Shown here: positions 7,626 through 16,297 of the stretch, in pieces | Numbering within the stretch: the stretch's first letter is position 1 | How the letters are laid out: each line of letters opens with the position of its first letter | NCBI GenBank assembly: GCA_049699975.1 | Contig: JBNAWB010000001.1 | Span: forward strand, 1 to 64,000 | Origin: CAZAGD01 sp049699975 | GTDB taxonomy: Bacteria; Desulfobacterota; SM23-61 | Reading direction: 5' to 3' | DNA length: 64,000 nucleotides | The notes under the pieces: generated by a model | Databases searched by the model: none | Seen by the model: only the letters and a program-made list of their open reading frames with translations | What the model was told of the DNA's origin: nothing | Translations under genes and position numbers: made by a program

Positions 7626-8006
7626 GTACTCAGTAGGCTTCTGTTAAAAAATAGAAACAGCTATTAAGGAGAGCATTATAAATGACAGCTGTTGTTATTA
7701 ATTCCTCACCTCGGTACGAGTCGATTCCGACCTAACCCTCTCCCCACGCCTGGAGAGAGGGGAGGGTGAGGGGAATAAGGGTAAATATTTAATCGCTCCG
7801 GGTAATAACTTAAAGGGGAGCAAATTAATATTTATTATTCTTTAAGCTTCGAGAGAGAGTGAGGAGAGTGCCGGCAACACTTGGAGCGACCAAAGGCCTT
7901 AGAATTCTTAATGGCAGATTGGTTAAGAAGATAATTGAAAATTTTTATGCGCTCATAAATATCATTAATAAATGGTCAACTAAAATATCATTTTTGGAGA
8001 GGAATT
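7626..8006. other. intergenic region between GntR gene and catabolic operon
   Basis: About 380 bases. The first half is the repeat unit at 7671-7811. Its arm AAATATTTAATCGCTCC (about 7782-7798) is matched by an imperfect inverted partner at about 7815-7831. The last 100 bases hold a TTGAAA at 7935-7940 with no convincing -10, and the ribosome site GGAGAGG before the acnX start. No copy of the ACAATATTGT operator was found here. Confidence 0.6.
7671..7811. repeat. dispersed palindromic repeat, family A copy 1
   Basis: Bases 7731-7810 match 57311-57390 without gaps at 71 of 80 positions, including 20 identical bases spanning GTAAATATTTAATCGCTCCG. Similarity continues upstream in both copies (GAG-GCATTA then AAATGACA and GCTGTT). 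An internal CCTCTCCCC/GAGAGGGG inverted pair is present. No protein is encoded, so this is a REP/MITE-like intergenic element. Confidence 0.75.
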
Positions 8007-9260
8007 ATGCAATTGAGGGATAAAGAAAAACAAATGCTGGACGGAGCTTTTGGCCCTGGCCCCCAGGCGGCGATGCGCCTTTTAGTGACTCTGGGAGAAA
8101 TATATGGAGCCCGACGCATGATTCCGGTCACTTCTTGCCATGTAGGGGGACGAAGCTATTTGATATCTGGAGAAGAGAACATAGAGTGGATGAACGACCT
8201 TTGGCAGGGTGGAGCGCGTTTTCAAGTATTCACTTCTACAAACCCTTGTTCCGTAGATTTTGAACAGTGGCCAAAGATGGGCCTGCCTGAGAAACTCGTC
8301 ATCAATCAACGGCGTACCGATGAAATTTACTTGAAAATGGGAGCTGTTCCTTTAGGGAGTTGCTTGCCTTATCAACTGGGAAACTTACCTCTGCCCGGTA
8401 CCCATTTTGCTTGGGGCGGGTCAGCAGGAGCTACTTTTGTTAATTCTGTTTTAGGGGCTAAGGGTAATAGAGAAGGATCGCCTTCTGTGGTGGCCGCCGC
8501 CATAACAGGAGTTACTCCCGAGTACGGTTTACACCTTAAAGAAAACCGTTATGGACAGGTGCTGGTGGACCTTTCTGGTTTGGAGCACAGCTCTTTAACC
8601 CTTTCCCAATATTCAGCCATAGGTTCTTATATTGGGCGAACTTTAGTGAACAAAACTCCAGTCTTAGTCGGACTTCCTCCTATTTTGAACCAAGATCAGA
8701 TCCGATTTCTCATCTCCCCCATGCCTACAGCTGGAGCTATTTCTTTATGTCATATAGTGGGTATCACTCCAGAAGCTCCTACTGGGGAAGCAGCTCTGGG
8801 CGGCAAGAAACCAGAGGACAAGATTTCCGTAGGTTATAAAGAGATGATGAGTTCTTTTGAGAAATTGACCACAACTCAAAAAGAAGACGTGGATTTAGTC
8901 TGTTTTGGTTGTCCCCATTGTAGTCTGCCTCAGATAAAAGAGATCGCTTCCCTATTGGAAGGCAAGAAGATTCATGAAAATACCCGTCTTTGGGTAGCTA
9001 CTTCAGGGCATATAAAAGAGATGGCCCAAAGGATGGGTTTAGTAGAAACAATTGAAAAAGCAGGAGGATTGGTAACCACCGATCTTTGCGTTTCGCCCGG
9101 AGCCCCCTTTCATTTAATTCCGGGAATTAGAACGGTGGCCATTAACTCTGCCCGGGGAGCTTATTTCCTCCCGGGAGCTTGCCAAGTAGAAGTAATTTTT
9201 GGAGAGACAGAGGATTGCATCCAAGCAGCCCTCAGGGGTAAATGGAGGAGAAGTAGATGA
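8007..9260 (+). CDS. acnX: aconitase X catalytic (large) subunit
   Basis: A 417-residue DUF521/AcnX protein of the aconitase superfamily, forming an iron-sulfur hydro-lyase with the small subunit encoded next. Characterised members dehydrate cis-3-hydroxy-L-proline (bacteria) or mevalonate 5-phosphate (archaea). Family features include VTSCHVGGRSYL, FTSTNPCSVDF, WGGSAGATFVNSVLGAKGNR, CFGCPHCSLPQI (cluster Cys) and TDLCVSPGAP near the end. GGAGAGG precedes the ATG. The stop overlaps the small-subunit start by 4 bases. CoA-dependent genes follow and no proline-pathway gene is nearby, so hydroxyproline is not the obvious substrate; a hydroxy-acid dehydration is the safe statement. Confidence 0.9.
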   Translation: MQLRDKEKQMLDGAFGPGPQAAMRLLVTLGEIYGARRMIPVTSCHVGGRSYLISGEENIEWMNDLWQGGARFQVFTSTNPCSVDFEQWPKMGLPEKLVINQRRTDEIYLKMGAVPLGSCLPYQLGNLPLPGTHFAWGGSAGATFVNSVLGAKGNREGSPSVVAAAITGVTPEYGLHLKENRYGQVLVDLSGLEHSSLTLSQYSAIGSYIGRTLVNKTPVLVGLPPILNQDQIRFLISPMPTAGAISLCHIVGITPEAPTGEAALGGKKPEDKISVGYKEMMSSFEKLTTTQKEDVDLVCFGCPHCSLPQIKEIASLLEGKKIHENTRLWVATSGHIKEMAQRMGLVETIEKAGGLVTTDLCVSPGAPFHLIPGIRTVAINSARGAYFLPGACQVEVIFGETEDCIQAALRGKWRRSR

Positions 9261-9673
9261 AGATAATTTTGAAAGGCCGAAAGATAACGGGGGGCGTTGG
9301 TCAGGGAGAAGCGGTGGTTACTCGCGAACCCATTAGTTTCCTTGGAGGTGTTAATCCAGATAAAGGCATGGTTGTCGAAAAGGGCCATGAGTTGGAGGGA
9401 CAAATAATAACCAACAAAGTTTTCATTTTTCCTCACGGTAAGGGATCAACTGCGGGGCCATACATAATTTACGCCATGGCCAAAAGAAAGACCGCGCCCG
9501 CCGCCATGATAAATTTGGAAGCTGAGCCCATTATCGCTGTGGGCGCGGCTATGGGGAATATCCCTTTGGTTGATAAGCTTGATCAAAACCCCTTAGAAGT
9601 AATCTCTTCTGGAGATTTTGTGAGAGTTGATGGGGATCTGGGGGTTGTAGAAGTTATGAAGAAGGAAGATTAA
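9257..9673 (+). CDS. aconitase X swivel (small) subunit
   Basis: A 138-residue DUF126 protein, equivalent to the swivelling domain 4 of aconitases. It carries LKGRKITGGVGQGEAVV at the start and the active-site loop PHGKGSTAGPYI, whose Ser is catalytic in the family. The 4-base overlap with the large-subunit gene indicates coupled translation and a heteromeric enzyme, as in characterised split AcnX proteins. Fifty bases separate it from the acyl-CoA synthetase gene. Confidence 0.9.
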   Translation: MKIILKGRKITGGVGQGEAVVTREPISFLGGVNPDKGMVVEKGHELEGQIITNKVFIFPHGKGSTAGPYIIYAMAKRKTAPAAMINLEAEPIIAVGAAMGNIPLVDKLDQNPLEVISSGDFVRVDGDLGVVEVMKKED

Positions 9674-9723
9674 TAAGTTAGAAACGCCGGGTTAGATAAC
9701 TTTATTTTCAGGGAGGAAAGGAA

Positions 9724-11304
9724 TTGGTCATCGGCGAGATTTTAAGCATAAATGCTATAAATTTTCCCCAAAAGACCGCCTTGATCATGGAAAAAGAACG
9801 TATTTCTTATGCCCAGATGAATGCCGAGAGCAATTATATTGCTAACGCCCTCATTGCTCAAGGAGCAGAGGAAGGAATGAGGGTAGCCGTATTAGAAAAA
9901 ACAACCCCGCGAGCTATCCAGAGCATATTTGGAGTGGCCAAAAGCGGGGCTACCTTAGTGATGATAAATAATCTTCTTCGGCCGCGGGAATTAGAATTTA
10001 TTCTCCAAGACTGCGCCCCTACTTTTCTCCTTGTGGGCGAAGAGTTTATAGATTTAATTTTAAGTCTCAAGGAAAGATTACCCTTTATTAAAAAATATCT
10101 TTCTTTGGGAGCAGGGAAAGAGATAGTCCTTCCTTTTGCTCTCTGGACGAAGAAGGCCGCGCCCTATAATCCGGAGAGAAAAATCAACCCTGAAGCAATC
10201 TTCAATCTCCTTTACACAGCAGGAACTACAGGTGTTCCCAAAGCAGCCGTATATACTCATCGCGCCTTTTATGAAAACTTGCTGAGAACCATAATTGATA
10301 CTCCCGGGCAAAGTTATGATGATATCTGGCTTGGTCCAGTTCCTCTTTATCATATAGGCGGATTTGCTACGGTCATCCGCGCTTTTTTGATGAGTAATAC
10401 CCTCATTCTTAAAAGTTCTTTTGATCCTCTGGCCTTTTTGCAGACTATTGAAAAAGAAAGAGTAACTATTCTTTATGCTTACCCCACTATGATTCATGCC
10501 TTAGTTCACCATCCAGATGTAGGAAAGTATGATTATTCCTCTTTGCGCTTGGTTATCTACGGGGGATCAGCTATGCCCCTTTCCACATTAGAAAAAGCCT
10601 TTCAGGTCTTTCCTTGTGATTTTCTGCAAAGGTATGGAGCGACAGAATGTTGTGGTAGTGGGATTACCGTGCTTTTGCCACGGGATCATCGGTTAGCGCG
10701 AGCGGGTGATGAGAAAGCTTGTCAGCGTTTGACCTCAGCTGGACGTCCTACCTTGGGCACCTTAGTTAAGTTAGTAGATGAAGAAGGGAGGGAATTAACT
10801 GAACCAGGGAGTATCGGCGAGATTGTCGCCAAATTGAATTCCCCCATGGAGGGATATTGGCAGCGGCCACAAGAAACTCGCGAAACCTTGCGAGACGGAT
10901 GGCTCTATACCGGAGATATGGGCAAGAAAGATGAAGAGGGGTATTTATATATTGTCGACCGGAAAAAGGACATGATTATAAGCGGGGCGCGCAATATTTA
11001 CCCCCGGGAGATAGAAAATTTACTCCATGCCCATCCAGCCATCTTAGAAGCAGCCGTTATAGGCGTCCCCGATCCTTATTGGGGGGAGAGCGTGAAGGCC
11101 ATTATTGCTCTTCGTCCTGGCCAAACGCTTACGGCGGAAGAAGTTATCCAATTTTGCAAAGATAACTTGGCCAGCTATAAAAAGCCACGTTTTGTCCAAT
11201 TTGTTCCCTCTTTACCAAAGAACCCTGGAGGGAAGATAGATAAAAAGGAGTTAAAAAGGATTTATGGAAATTATCAAGAACTAAATAAAAGGAATAAAAT
11301 ATGA
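9724..11304 (+). CDS. acyl-CoA synthetase (AMP-forming)
   Basis: Activates a carboxylic acid to its CoA thioester using ATP. The protein is 526 residues, normal for the ANL superfamily. Motifs are LLYTAGTTGVPKAAVYTH (P-loop), YGATECCGSG, YTGDMGKKDEEGYLYIVDR, and the C-terminal Lys in NPGGKIDKKEL. The start is the TTG at 9724, preceded by GGGAGGAAAGG; no ATG lies nearby. Substrate specificity cannot be read by eye. It shares the operon with a CoA-transferase, so the pathway may have two activation routes, or the two genes may handle different intermediates. Confidence 0.88.
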   Translation: MVIGEILSINAINFPQKTALIMEKERISYAQMNAESNYIANALIAQGAEEGMRVAVLEKTTPRAIQSIFGVAKSGATLVMINNLLRPRELEFILQDCAPTFLLVGEEFIDLILSLKERLPFIKKYLSLGAGKEIVLPFALWTKKAAPYNPERKINPEAIFNLLYTAGTTGVPKAAVYTHRAFYENLLRTIIDTPGQSYDDIWLGPVPLYHIGGFATVIRAFLMSNTLILKSSFDPLAFLQTIEKERVTILYAYPTMIHALVHHPDVGKYDYSSLRLVIYGGSAMPLSTLEKAFQVFPCDFLQRYGATECCGSGITVLLPRDHRLARAGDEKACQRLTSAGRPTLGTLVKLVDEEGRELTEPGSIGEIVAKLNSPMEGYWQRPQETRETLRDGWLYTGDMGKKDEEGYLYIVDRKKDMIISGARNIYPREIENLLHAHPAILEAAVIGVPDPYWGESVKAIIALRPGQTLTAEEVIQFCKDNLASYKKPRFVQFVPSLPKNPGGKIDKKELKRIYGNYQELNKRNKI

Positions 11305-11360
11305 GGAAAGGCAGCAGGAGGAGAGCCTGCCGGAATAAAAAAAGAAAGGAGGGTTAATCC

Positions 11361-12512
11361 ATGTTAAGAAAAATTTTAGGGATAGGGGGAGTAGCACTCT
11401 TTTTTAGCCTTTTATTCTTTGCTACCTTGCCAGCGGAGTCTTTGCCTGGCTTACCTTCCCGGATGTTCTGGACGGCCTATGATGTCGGCTCATCAGGATA
11501 TGTCCAGAGTGCTACGGTTGCGGATGGGTTGATGAAAAAATATGGAATTAAGATCAGAGTTATTCCTTCCGGAACTTCTATCGGCAGGTTGATGCCTTTA
11601 CTCACTGGAGCAGCTACTTATGCCAATATGGGGGATGAATCGGCTTTTTATATTGAAGGCCTTTATGAATGTAATGCTATGGGACTCGGCCCCTAGCCTC
11701 TAAGGCAGGTTTTAGCTGTGCCTTATATTTCCATAATGGTGGTCGCCAAAGAATCAGGAATTACTACTCCTTATACTTTAAAAGGGAAGAGAGTGGCCTG
11801 GGTAACTGGCGCTTCCACTTTAAATGTCAAAGCAATTTCTACTTTAGCTTTTGCCAAACTAACGATGGCTGATGTGGTTAAAGTTGAATTTCCCAGCTAT
11901 GCCGCTTCTTTAAAGGGCCTAATCGAAGGGAAAGTAGATGCGGCCATCGCTGGCCACGATGCTCCCCTTCTCTATGAATTAGCCAATTCTCCGCGGGGTT
12001 GCGCTCATGTGATTTACCCTCATAAAGATAAGGAAGGCTGGGCACGGATGCAAGCCATTACCCCTTGGTTAGGCACAGCTCTATGGGATGACGGGCCAAG
12101 CTTTACCAAAGGTAAGCCCGATGAAGTCTGGTCCTATCGGTATCCCAATATGGTCACCTTGGAAAAGACAAACCCCCAAGAAGTTTATGCCTTGGTAAAA
12201 GCCATCAATGAAGCTTTTCCTTTGTATAAAGATGCCCATAAAGCTATGCCTTTCTGGAGAGCTGAAAAATCAGGAGTGCCCCCCGCAAATTGCCCATTTC
12301 ATGAAGGAGCAATTAAATATTACAAAGAAATAGGGATTTGGAAATCAGAACATGATGATTGGAATAACAAACTCCTAAGGCATATACAAGAAGTTAAGCG
12401 AGAGTGGGATCAAGTGGTAGCTGAAGCCACGGAAAAAGGAGTAAAAGAAAAGGAGTTCTCTAAGATGTGGATCGAAAGGAGGAAAGCAAAAGGCTGGATG
12501 ATTGAGTATTAG
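11361..12512 (+). pseudogene. TAXI-family TRAP solute receptor interrupted by an in-frame amber codon
   Basis: The periplasmic receptor of the downstream TRAP transporter. A signal peptide at residues 1-28 is followed by the TAXI start FWTAYDVGSSGYVQSATVADG. At 11694-11696 the frame meets TAG (codon 112) and continues in the same frame without a shift: PLRQVLAVPYIS, then KESGITTPYTLKGKRVAWV, through codon 383. The site reads GLGP-stop-PLRQV, where the family often has GPQPLR, so a CAG to TAG change is the simplest explanation. A GTG at 11718 lacks a ribosome site. Nonsense mutation, sequencing error and readthrough are all possible. TAG is an ordinary stop for other genes here. Confidence 0.8.
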
Positions 12513-12562
12513 AAAAATCCGAGACCAATTTAAGAAGCAAAATAAAAAAGGAAAATTAAATA

Positions 12563-14521
12563 TTGGGCAAAGAAACTACCTTCGTAATAATGAGTGAACG
12601 ACATCGCCAGCTCCATGGTTTCTGGGAGATTTTGCTTTTAATCTTCTCTGCGGCGGGAATTGTTTTGGCTGTAATGCAGATTTTTCTGCTAAAGCCTTTT
12701 GGTTTTATGCTGGTGGAAACAAGTTATTACTATTGTCTTTTGGCCCTTTATGGATCGCTAACTTTCCTTATTTTTCCAGCTAGAAAAGCCAGCCCTAAAG
12801 AAAAAGTTCCTTTTTATGATGGCCTCCTCTTTTTTCTCTGTCTTTCTGTTTCTGGCTATTTTGCTACTCAGGCTTTGCCAATTATTGAAAAAGGATGGGA
12901 GTTTGTGGCTCCTCCCTTACCCACCACCCTTGGCCTCATGCTCTGGTTTTTGTTGCTGGAAGCTGTGCGGCGGGTAGCGGGAAGTATCTTAATGGGCACT
13001 TGCCTATTCTTCTCTTTTTATCCCATTTTTGCCCATCTTATGCCCGGCTTTTTAGAAGGGCGAGATTTTTCTCTGCTCGCTACAGCTCGTTATCATGCCA
13101 TGAGTGTAGAGAGCATTTTGGGCATTCCCATGAAAGTAGTGGGCTCTTTGCTTATCGGTTTCATGATCTTTGGCGTGACTCTCCAATTTACGGGAGGGGG
13201 CAAATTTTTTTTGAATTTTGCCTTGGCTCTTTGGGGAAAATCGCGGGGAGGACCTGCCAAAGTGGCGGTCATTTCCAGTGCTCTTTTTGGAACCATGAGT
13301 GGCAGCGTAATCTCTAATGTAGTTTCTACCGGGTCTATGACCATCCCCACTATGAAACGGACGGGCTATCCAGATTATTATGCTGGAGCAATAGAAGCTT
13401 GCGCCTCCACAGGGGGCGCGCTCATGCCGCCGGTTATGGGCACGGCGGCTTTTATAATGGCCTCTTTTCTATCTATTCCTTATTGGAAGATTTGTCTGGC
13501 GGGGCTTATTCCCTCCCTGCTCTATTATTGGGGGTTATTTTTGCAGGCTGACGGCTACGCTGCTCGCGTGGGATTAAAAGGATTAAATGAGAAAGATTTA
13601 CCATCTTTAACAAGAACTTTAAAAGAAGGTTGGTTTTATTTATTGGCCCTTTTTCTATTGGTCTACTTCCTGCTCTACCTTAAAGTCGAAGCCTGGGCCC
13701 CTTTTTATGCTTCTTTGCTTCTTCTCTGTTTAGCTATGATTAAGAAAGAGACCCGCCTTTCTGGAGAAAAAATTAAGCTCCTCCTTATGGGCATCGGAAA
13801 GTTCTTATCGGAATTGGTGGCCCTTTTGGGGGGGATAGGCTTAGTCATTGGCGCCCTTTCTATGACCGGCGTAGCTCATTCATTCTCTCGCGAATTAGTA
13901 AATTTTGCTGGAGGTAATGTACTTTTACTTCTGCTAATCGGCGCCCTAACAAGCTTCATTTTAGGCATGGGCATGACGGCGGCTGCTTGTTATATTTTTT
14001 TAGCCATCGTCTTAGCGCCGGCCCTAACCAATAGCGGCCTAAACCCATTAGCTGTGCATCTTTTCGTAATGTACTGGGGTTTAGTCTCTTTCATCACTCC
14101 TCCGGTAGCGTTGGGGGCAATAACCGCCGCGAGTATCGCTCAAGCTGACCCAATAAAAACAGGTCTGCAAGCTATGAGATTAGGGGCAGTTATTTATTTT
14201 ATCCCTTTTTTTTTCGTCTTTAATCCGGCTTTAATTCTTCAGGCACCTCTGAGGGAAATTTTCTTCCCTTTATTTACGGCCTTTATAGGAGTCTTTCTCA
14301 TCAGTAGCGCCTTAGAGGGGTTCATGCGGGGATTGGGAACTTTAAAATTTTCTGCCCGCGCCGGATTCATAATCGCTGGCCTTCTCCTGGCCGTTCCCGA
14401 GTGGCGGACTGATTTAATTGGCCTAGGAATAGCCGGGACATTTGTAGCCGGGAAATTATATATAAATCGTAACTTAATAAAAACAGGAAGGAAGGGAGTT
14501 AAGCATGAATCAGTTACCTGA
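12563..14521 (+). CDS. TRAP transporter fused permease (4TM/12TM)
   Basis: A 652-residue inner-membrane protein fusing the small (DctQ) and large (DctM) TRAP subunits, as is usual for TAXI-type systems. Many hydrophobic segments are visible. The DctM-type signature includes FGTMSGSVISNVVSTGSMT and ACASTGGALMPPVMGTAAF in the first half, and a second repeat GMGMTAAACYIFLAIVLAP with SFITPPVALGAI. It imports an organic acid using a sodium or proton gradient, with the TAXI receptor just upstream. The TTG at 12563 is used as start; an ATG at 12590 is an alternative. The end overlaps the lyase gene by 17 bases. Confidence 0.9.
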   Translation: MGKETTFVIMSERHRQLHGFWEILLLIFSAAGIVLAVMQIFLLKPFGFMLVETSYYYCLLALYGSLTFLIFPARKASPKEKVPFYDGLLFFLCLSVSGYFATQALPIIEKGWEFVAPPLPTTLGLMLWFLLLEAVRRVAGSILMGTCLFFSFYPIFAHLMPGFLEGRDFSLLATARYHAMSVESILGIPMKVVGSLLIGFMIFGVTLQFTGGGKFFLNFALALWGKSRGGPAKVAVISSALFGTMSGSVISNVVSTGSMTIPTMKRTGYPDYYAGAIEACASTGGALMPPVMGTAAFIMASFLSIPYWKICLAGLIPSLLYYWGLFLQADGYAARVGLKGLNEKDLPSLTRTLKEGWFYLLALFLLVYFLLYLKVEAWAPFYASLLLLCLAMIKKETRLSGEKIKLLLMGIGKFLSELVALLGGIGLVIGALSMTGVAHSFSRELVNFAGGNVLLLLLIGALTSFILGMGMTAAACYIFLAIVLAPALTNSGLNPLAVHLFVMYWGLVSFITPPVALGAITAASIAQADPIKTGLQAMRLGAVIYFIPFFFVFNPALILQAPLREIFFPLFTAFIGVFLISSALEGFMRGLGTLKFSARAGFIIAGLLLAVPEWRTDLIGLGIAGTFVAGKLYINRNLIKTGRKGVKHESVT

Positions 14522-15788
14522 ACGAGTCCATATCTGTGAATGCTGGGCCCGGGATGGACTCCAAGGAGAGGACCAATTTATTCCCACGGAAAAGAAAATA
14601 CTCATGATCAATCGTTTAATAGAAGTAGGGTTTAAACGTATCGAAGTGACCTCTTTTGCACATCCCAAGTTAATTAAGCAATTTGCTGATGCCCTGGAAG
14701 TTTTAAAAGGTATTCAACGGCCTGAAGATGTAACGTTTATCGCCATCGTGCCCAACGATAAAGGCTTAGATCGCCTTTTGGAAGCCTGTGCCCAAGGATA
14801 TGGAGTGCAAGAGATTACGGCAATTATCTCGGCCAGCGAAGATCATCTTTTGGCCAACTTAGAAAGAACTTTTGCGGAGGCCCTTCCGCCTTTAGCTGAA
14901 ATAATAAAACGAGCGCGACAAGCTGGGCTCAAAGTGATCGGTTGCGTGGGTACGGCCTTTGGCTGCCCTTTAGCGGGAGAAGTTCCTTTAAGCAAAGTGA
15001 TCGAACTTGTAGATTGGTATTTGGACAAAGGAGCGACCTCTATTATGCTCGGTGATACCACAGGAGAGGCTAACCCCAGACAAGTTCGAGAAGTCTTTGC
15101 CCAAATGAAAGATCGCTTTCCGGGAGTAGATTTCATTGCCCATTTTCACGACACCCGCGGTATGGGATTGGCGAACACTTTGGCCGCTCTGGAAGAAGGA
15201 ATTATTTACCACGATAGTTCTTTGGGAGGATTAGGCGGACAGCCAGCTACCCGGCGGCCCAAGTACCACAAAGGATTTGCCGGTAACACCTGTACCGAGG
15301 ACATGGTGGTCATGATGAACGAAATGGGAATTGAAACAGGTTTGTCCGTTTCCGAGGTCATCGAAGTAGGTATATTGGCCGAGGAAATATGCGGCCGCCA
15401 GCTTCGGGGACATGTGACCAGAAGCGGAGCAGTACGGCATCGGGAAAAGCTCCCCCTTACTTTAAGCAAATTAAGAAATGGTCAAGAAATTCCTCCGGCC
15501 CTTTTTTACGTAGGAAATTTATCCGCCCCGGAGATTGGCCCAGACTTACCCAAAAGGGTTATCCAGGAAGCGTTGCAGAAAAGTTATCCCCTACCAAAAG
15601 ATTTGACTTTAGACTTAAGCGAGATCTCCATCTCTGGCGAAGTTAATCCGCGGGAAATATTAGTAACTCGCTTCCGTGTACTTGCTAAAGATGAGTATAA
15701 AAATTTAGCTCATTTAGAAGTTTTGAGTCAGAAAGCAAATGGGGATGTTTTTTTGAGCGGAAAAATAAAACTCTTTTTCGCCGGCTAA
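14505..15788 (+). CDS. HMG-CoA-lyase-like protein without the catalytic cysteine
   Basis: A 427-residue DRE-TIM metallolyase superfamily member. The barrel carries WARDGLQGE (Arg16, Asp17), IMLGDTTGEANP, and the metal pair AHFHD (about 212-214). In true HMG-CoA lyases the loop GGLGGCPYA provides the catalytic Cys; here it reads GGLGGQPAT, so the Cys is Gln. The following GNTCTEDMVVMMNEMGI is conserved. About 110 residues follow the usual end of the barrel and I recognise no domain in them. A lyase or aldolase acting on a CoA thioester is likely, but with different chemistry from HMG-CoA lyase. It overlaps the TRAP permease gene, so it belongs to this operon. Confidence 0.8.
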   Translation: MNQLPERVHICECWARDGLQGEDQFIPTEKKILMINRLIEVGFKRIEVTSFAHPKLIKQFADALEVLKGIQRPEDVTFIAIVPNDKGLDRLLEACAQGYGVQEITAIISASEDHLLANLERTFAEALPPLAEIIKRARQAGLKVIGCVGTAFGCPLAGEVPLSKVIELVDWYLDKGATSIMLGDTTGEANPRQVREVFAQMKDRFPGVDFIAHFHDTRGMGLANTLAALEEGIIYHDSSLGGLGGQPATRRPKYHKGFAGNTCTEDMVVMMNEMGIETGLSVSEVIEVGILAEEICGRQLRGHVTRSGAVRHREKLPLTLSKLRNGQEIPPALFYVGNLSAPEIGPDLPKRVIQEALQKSYPLPKDLTLDLSEISISGEVNPREILVTRFRVLAKDEYKNLAHLEVLSQKANGDVFLSGKIKLFFAG

Positions 15789-15814
15789 AATTGTTTTAAT
15801 AGGAAGGAGAGAAG

Positions 15815-16264
15815 ATGCCAAATGAGAAAGACAAACCCGAATTGACTTTTGTCGATCTGTCCCCAGGCCGCACCTTTCGCCCCTTGGAGTTAGCTGTTAC
15901 GCCAGAGTTGGTCCACGAATATATGGAGGTAGTAGGGGATCGTCATCCCCTATATTTTGATGAAAATTTGGCCAAAAGGCATTCTCTGCCAGCGCCTATA
16001 GCGCCGCCTGGTTTAGCGGCCATTTACGCGCGTTTGTCCTACCTCCAGGATTATACTATGCCCTCCGGAGGAGTATTGGCCAAACAAGAATTTGAGTTTC
16101 ATGCGCCGGCGCATGTAGGGGACATTTTAGAGGTGAAAGCCCAAGTAAAAGAAAGCTATTTGGATGAAAAGGGAAGAAAAAGAGTGATCTTTTTAATCGA
16201 GGCCAGGAATAAAGAAAAAGTGTTGATAAGTACAGTGCTCCTTTCGGCCATCTGGCCCAAATAG
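15815..16264 (+). CDS. MaoC-like hot-dog protein, probably non-catalytic partner
   Basis: A 149-residue MaoC/FAS1-like half-hydratase. The region VVGDRHPLYFDENLAKRHSL aligns with the (R)-hydratase motif, but where catalytic members have IAHG this protein has IAPPG, so the active-site His is missing. It starts 26 bases after the lyase gene with GGAAGGAGAG upstream. The next gene encodes a second MaoC protein with an intact motif. Heteromeric enoyl-CoA hydratases made from one active and one inactive hot-dog chain are known (for example ChsH1-ChsH2), and that is the favoured reading here. Confidence 0.8.
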   Translation: MPNEKDKPELTFVDLSPGRTFRPLELAVTPELVHEYMEVVGDRHPLYFDENLAKRHSLPAPIAPPGLAAIYARLSYLQDYTMPSGGVLAKQEFEFHAPAHVGDILEVKAQVKESYLDEKGRKRVIFLIEARNKEKVLISTVLLSAIWPK

Positions 16265-16297
16265 AGGTTAAGATACAGAATCGAGGGGAGGGGATTA

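Noticed and set aside
7682..7735. A 17-codon frame with a good ribosome site reading MTAVVINSSPR, like the start of a flavodoxin-type reductase, as a truncated gene relic
   Set aside because: The same ATGACA-GCTGTT stretch recurs upstream of csrA near 57284 as part of the dispersed repeat, so it is better explained as repeat sequence than as a gene remnant.
11694..11696. TAG read as pyrrolysine in the TAXI receptor
   Set aside because: TAG is used as an ordinary stop by other genes here (for example fliH and flgC), no PYLIS-like context is evident, and a Gln codon change explains the site more simply.
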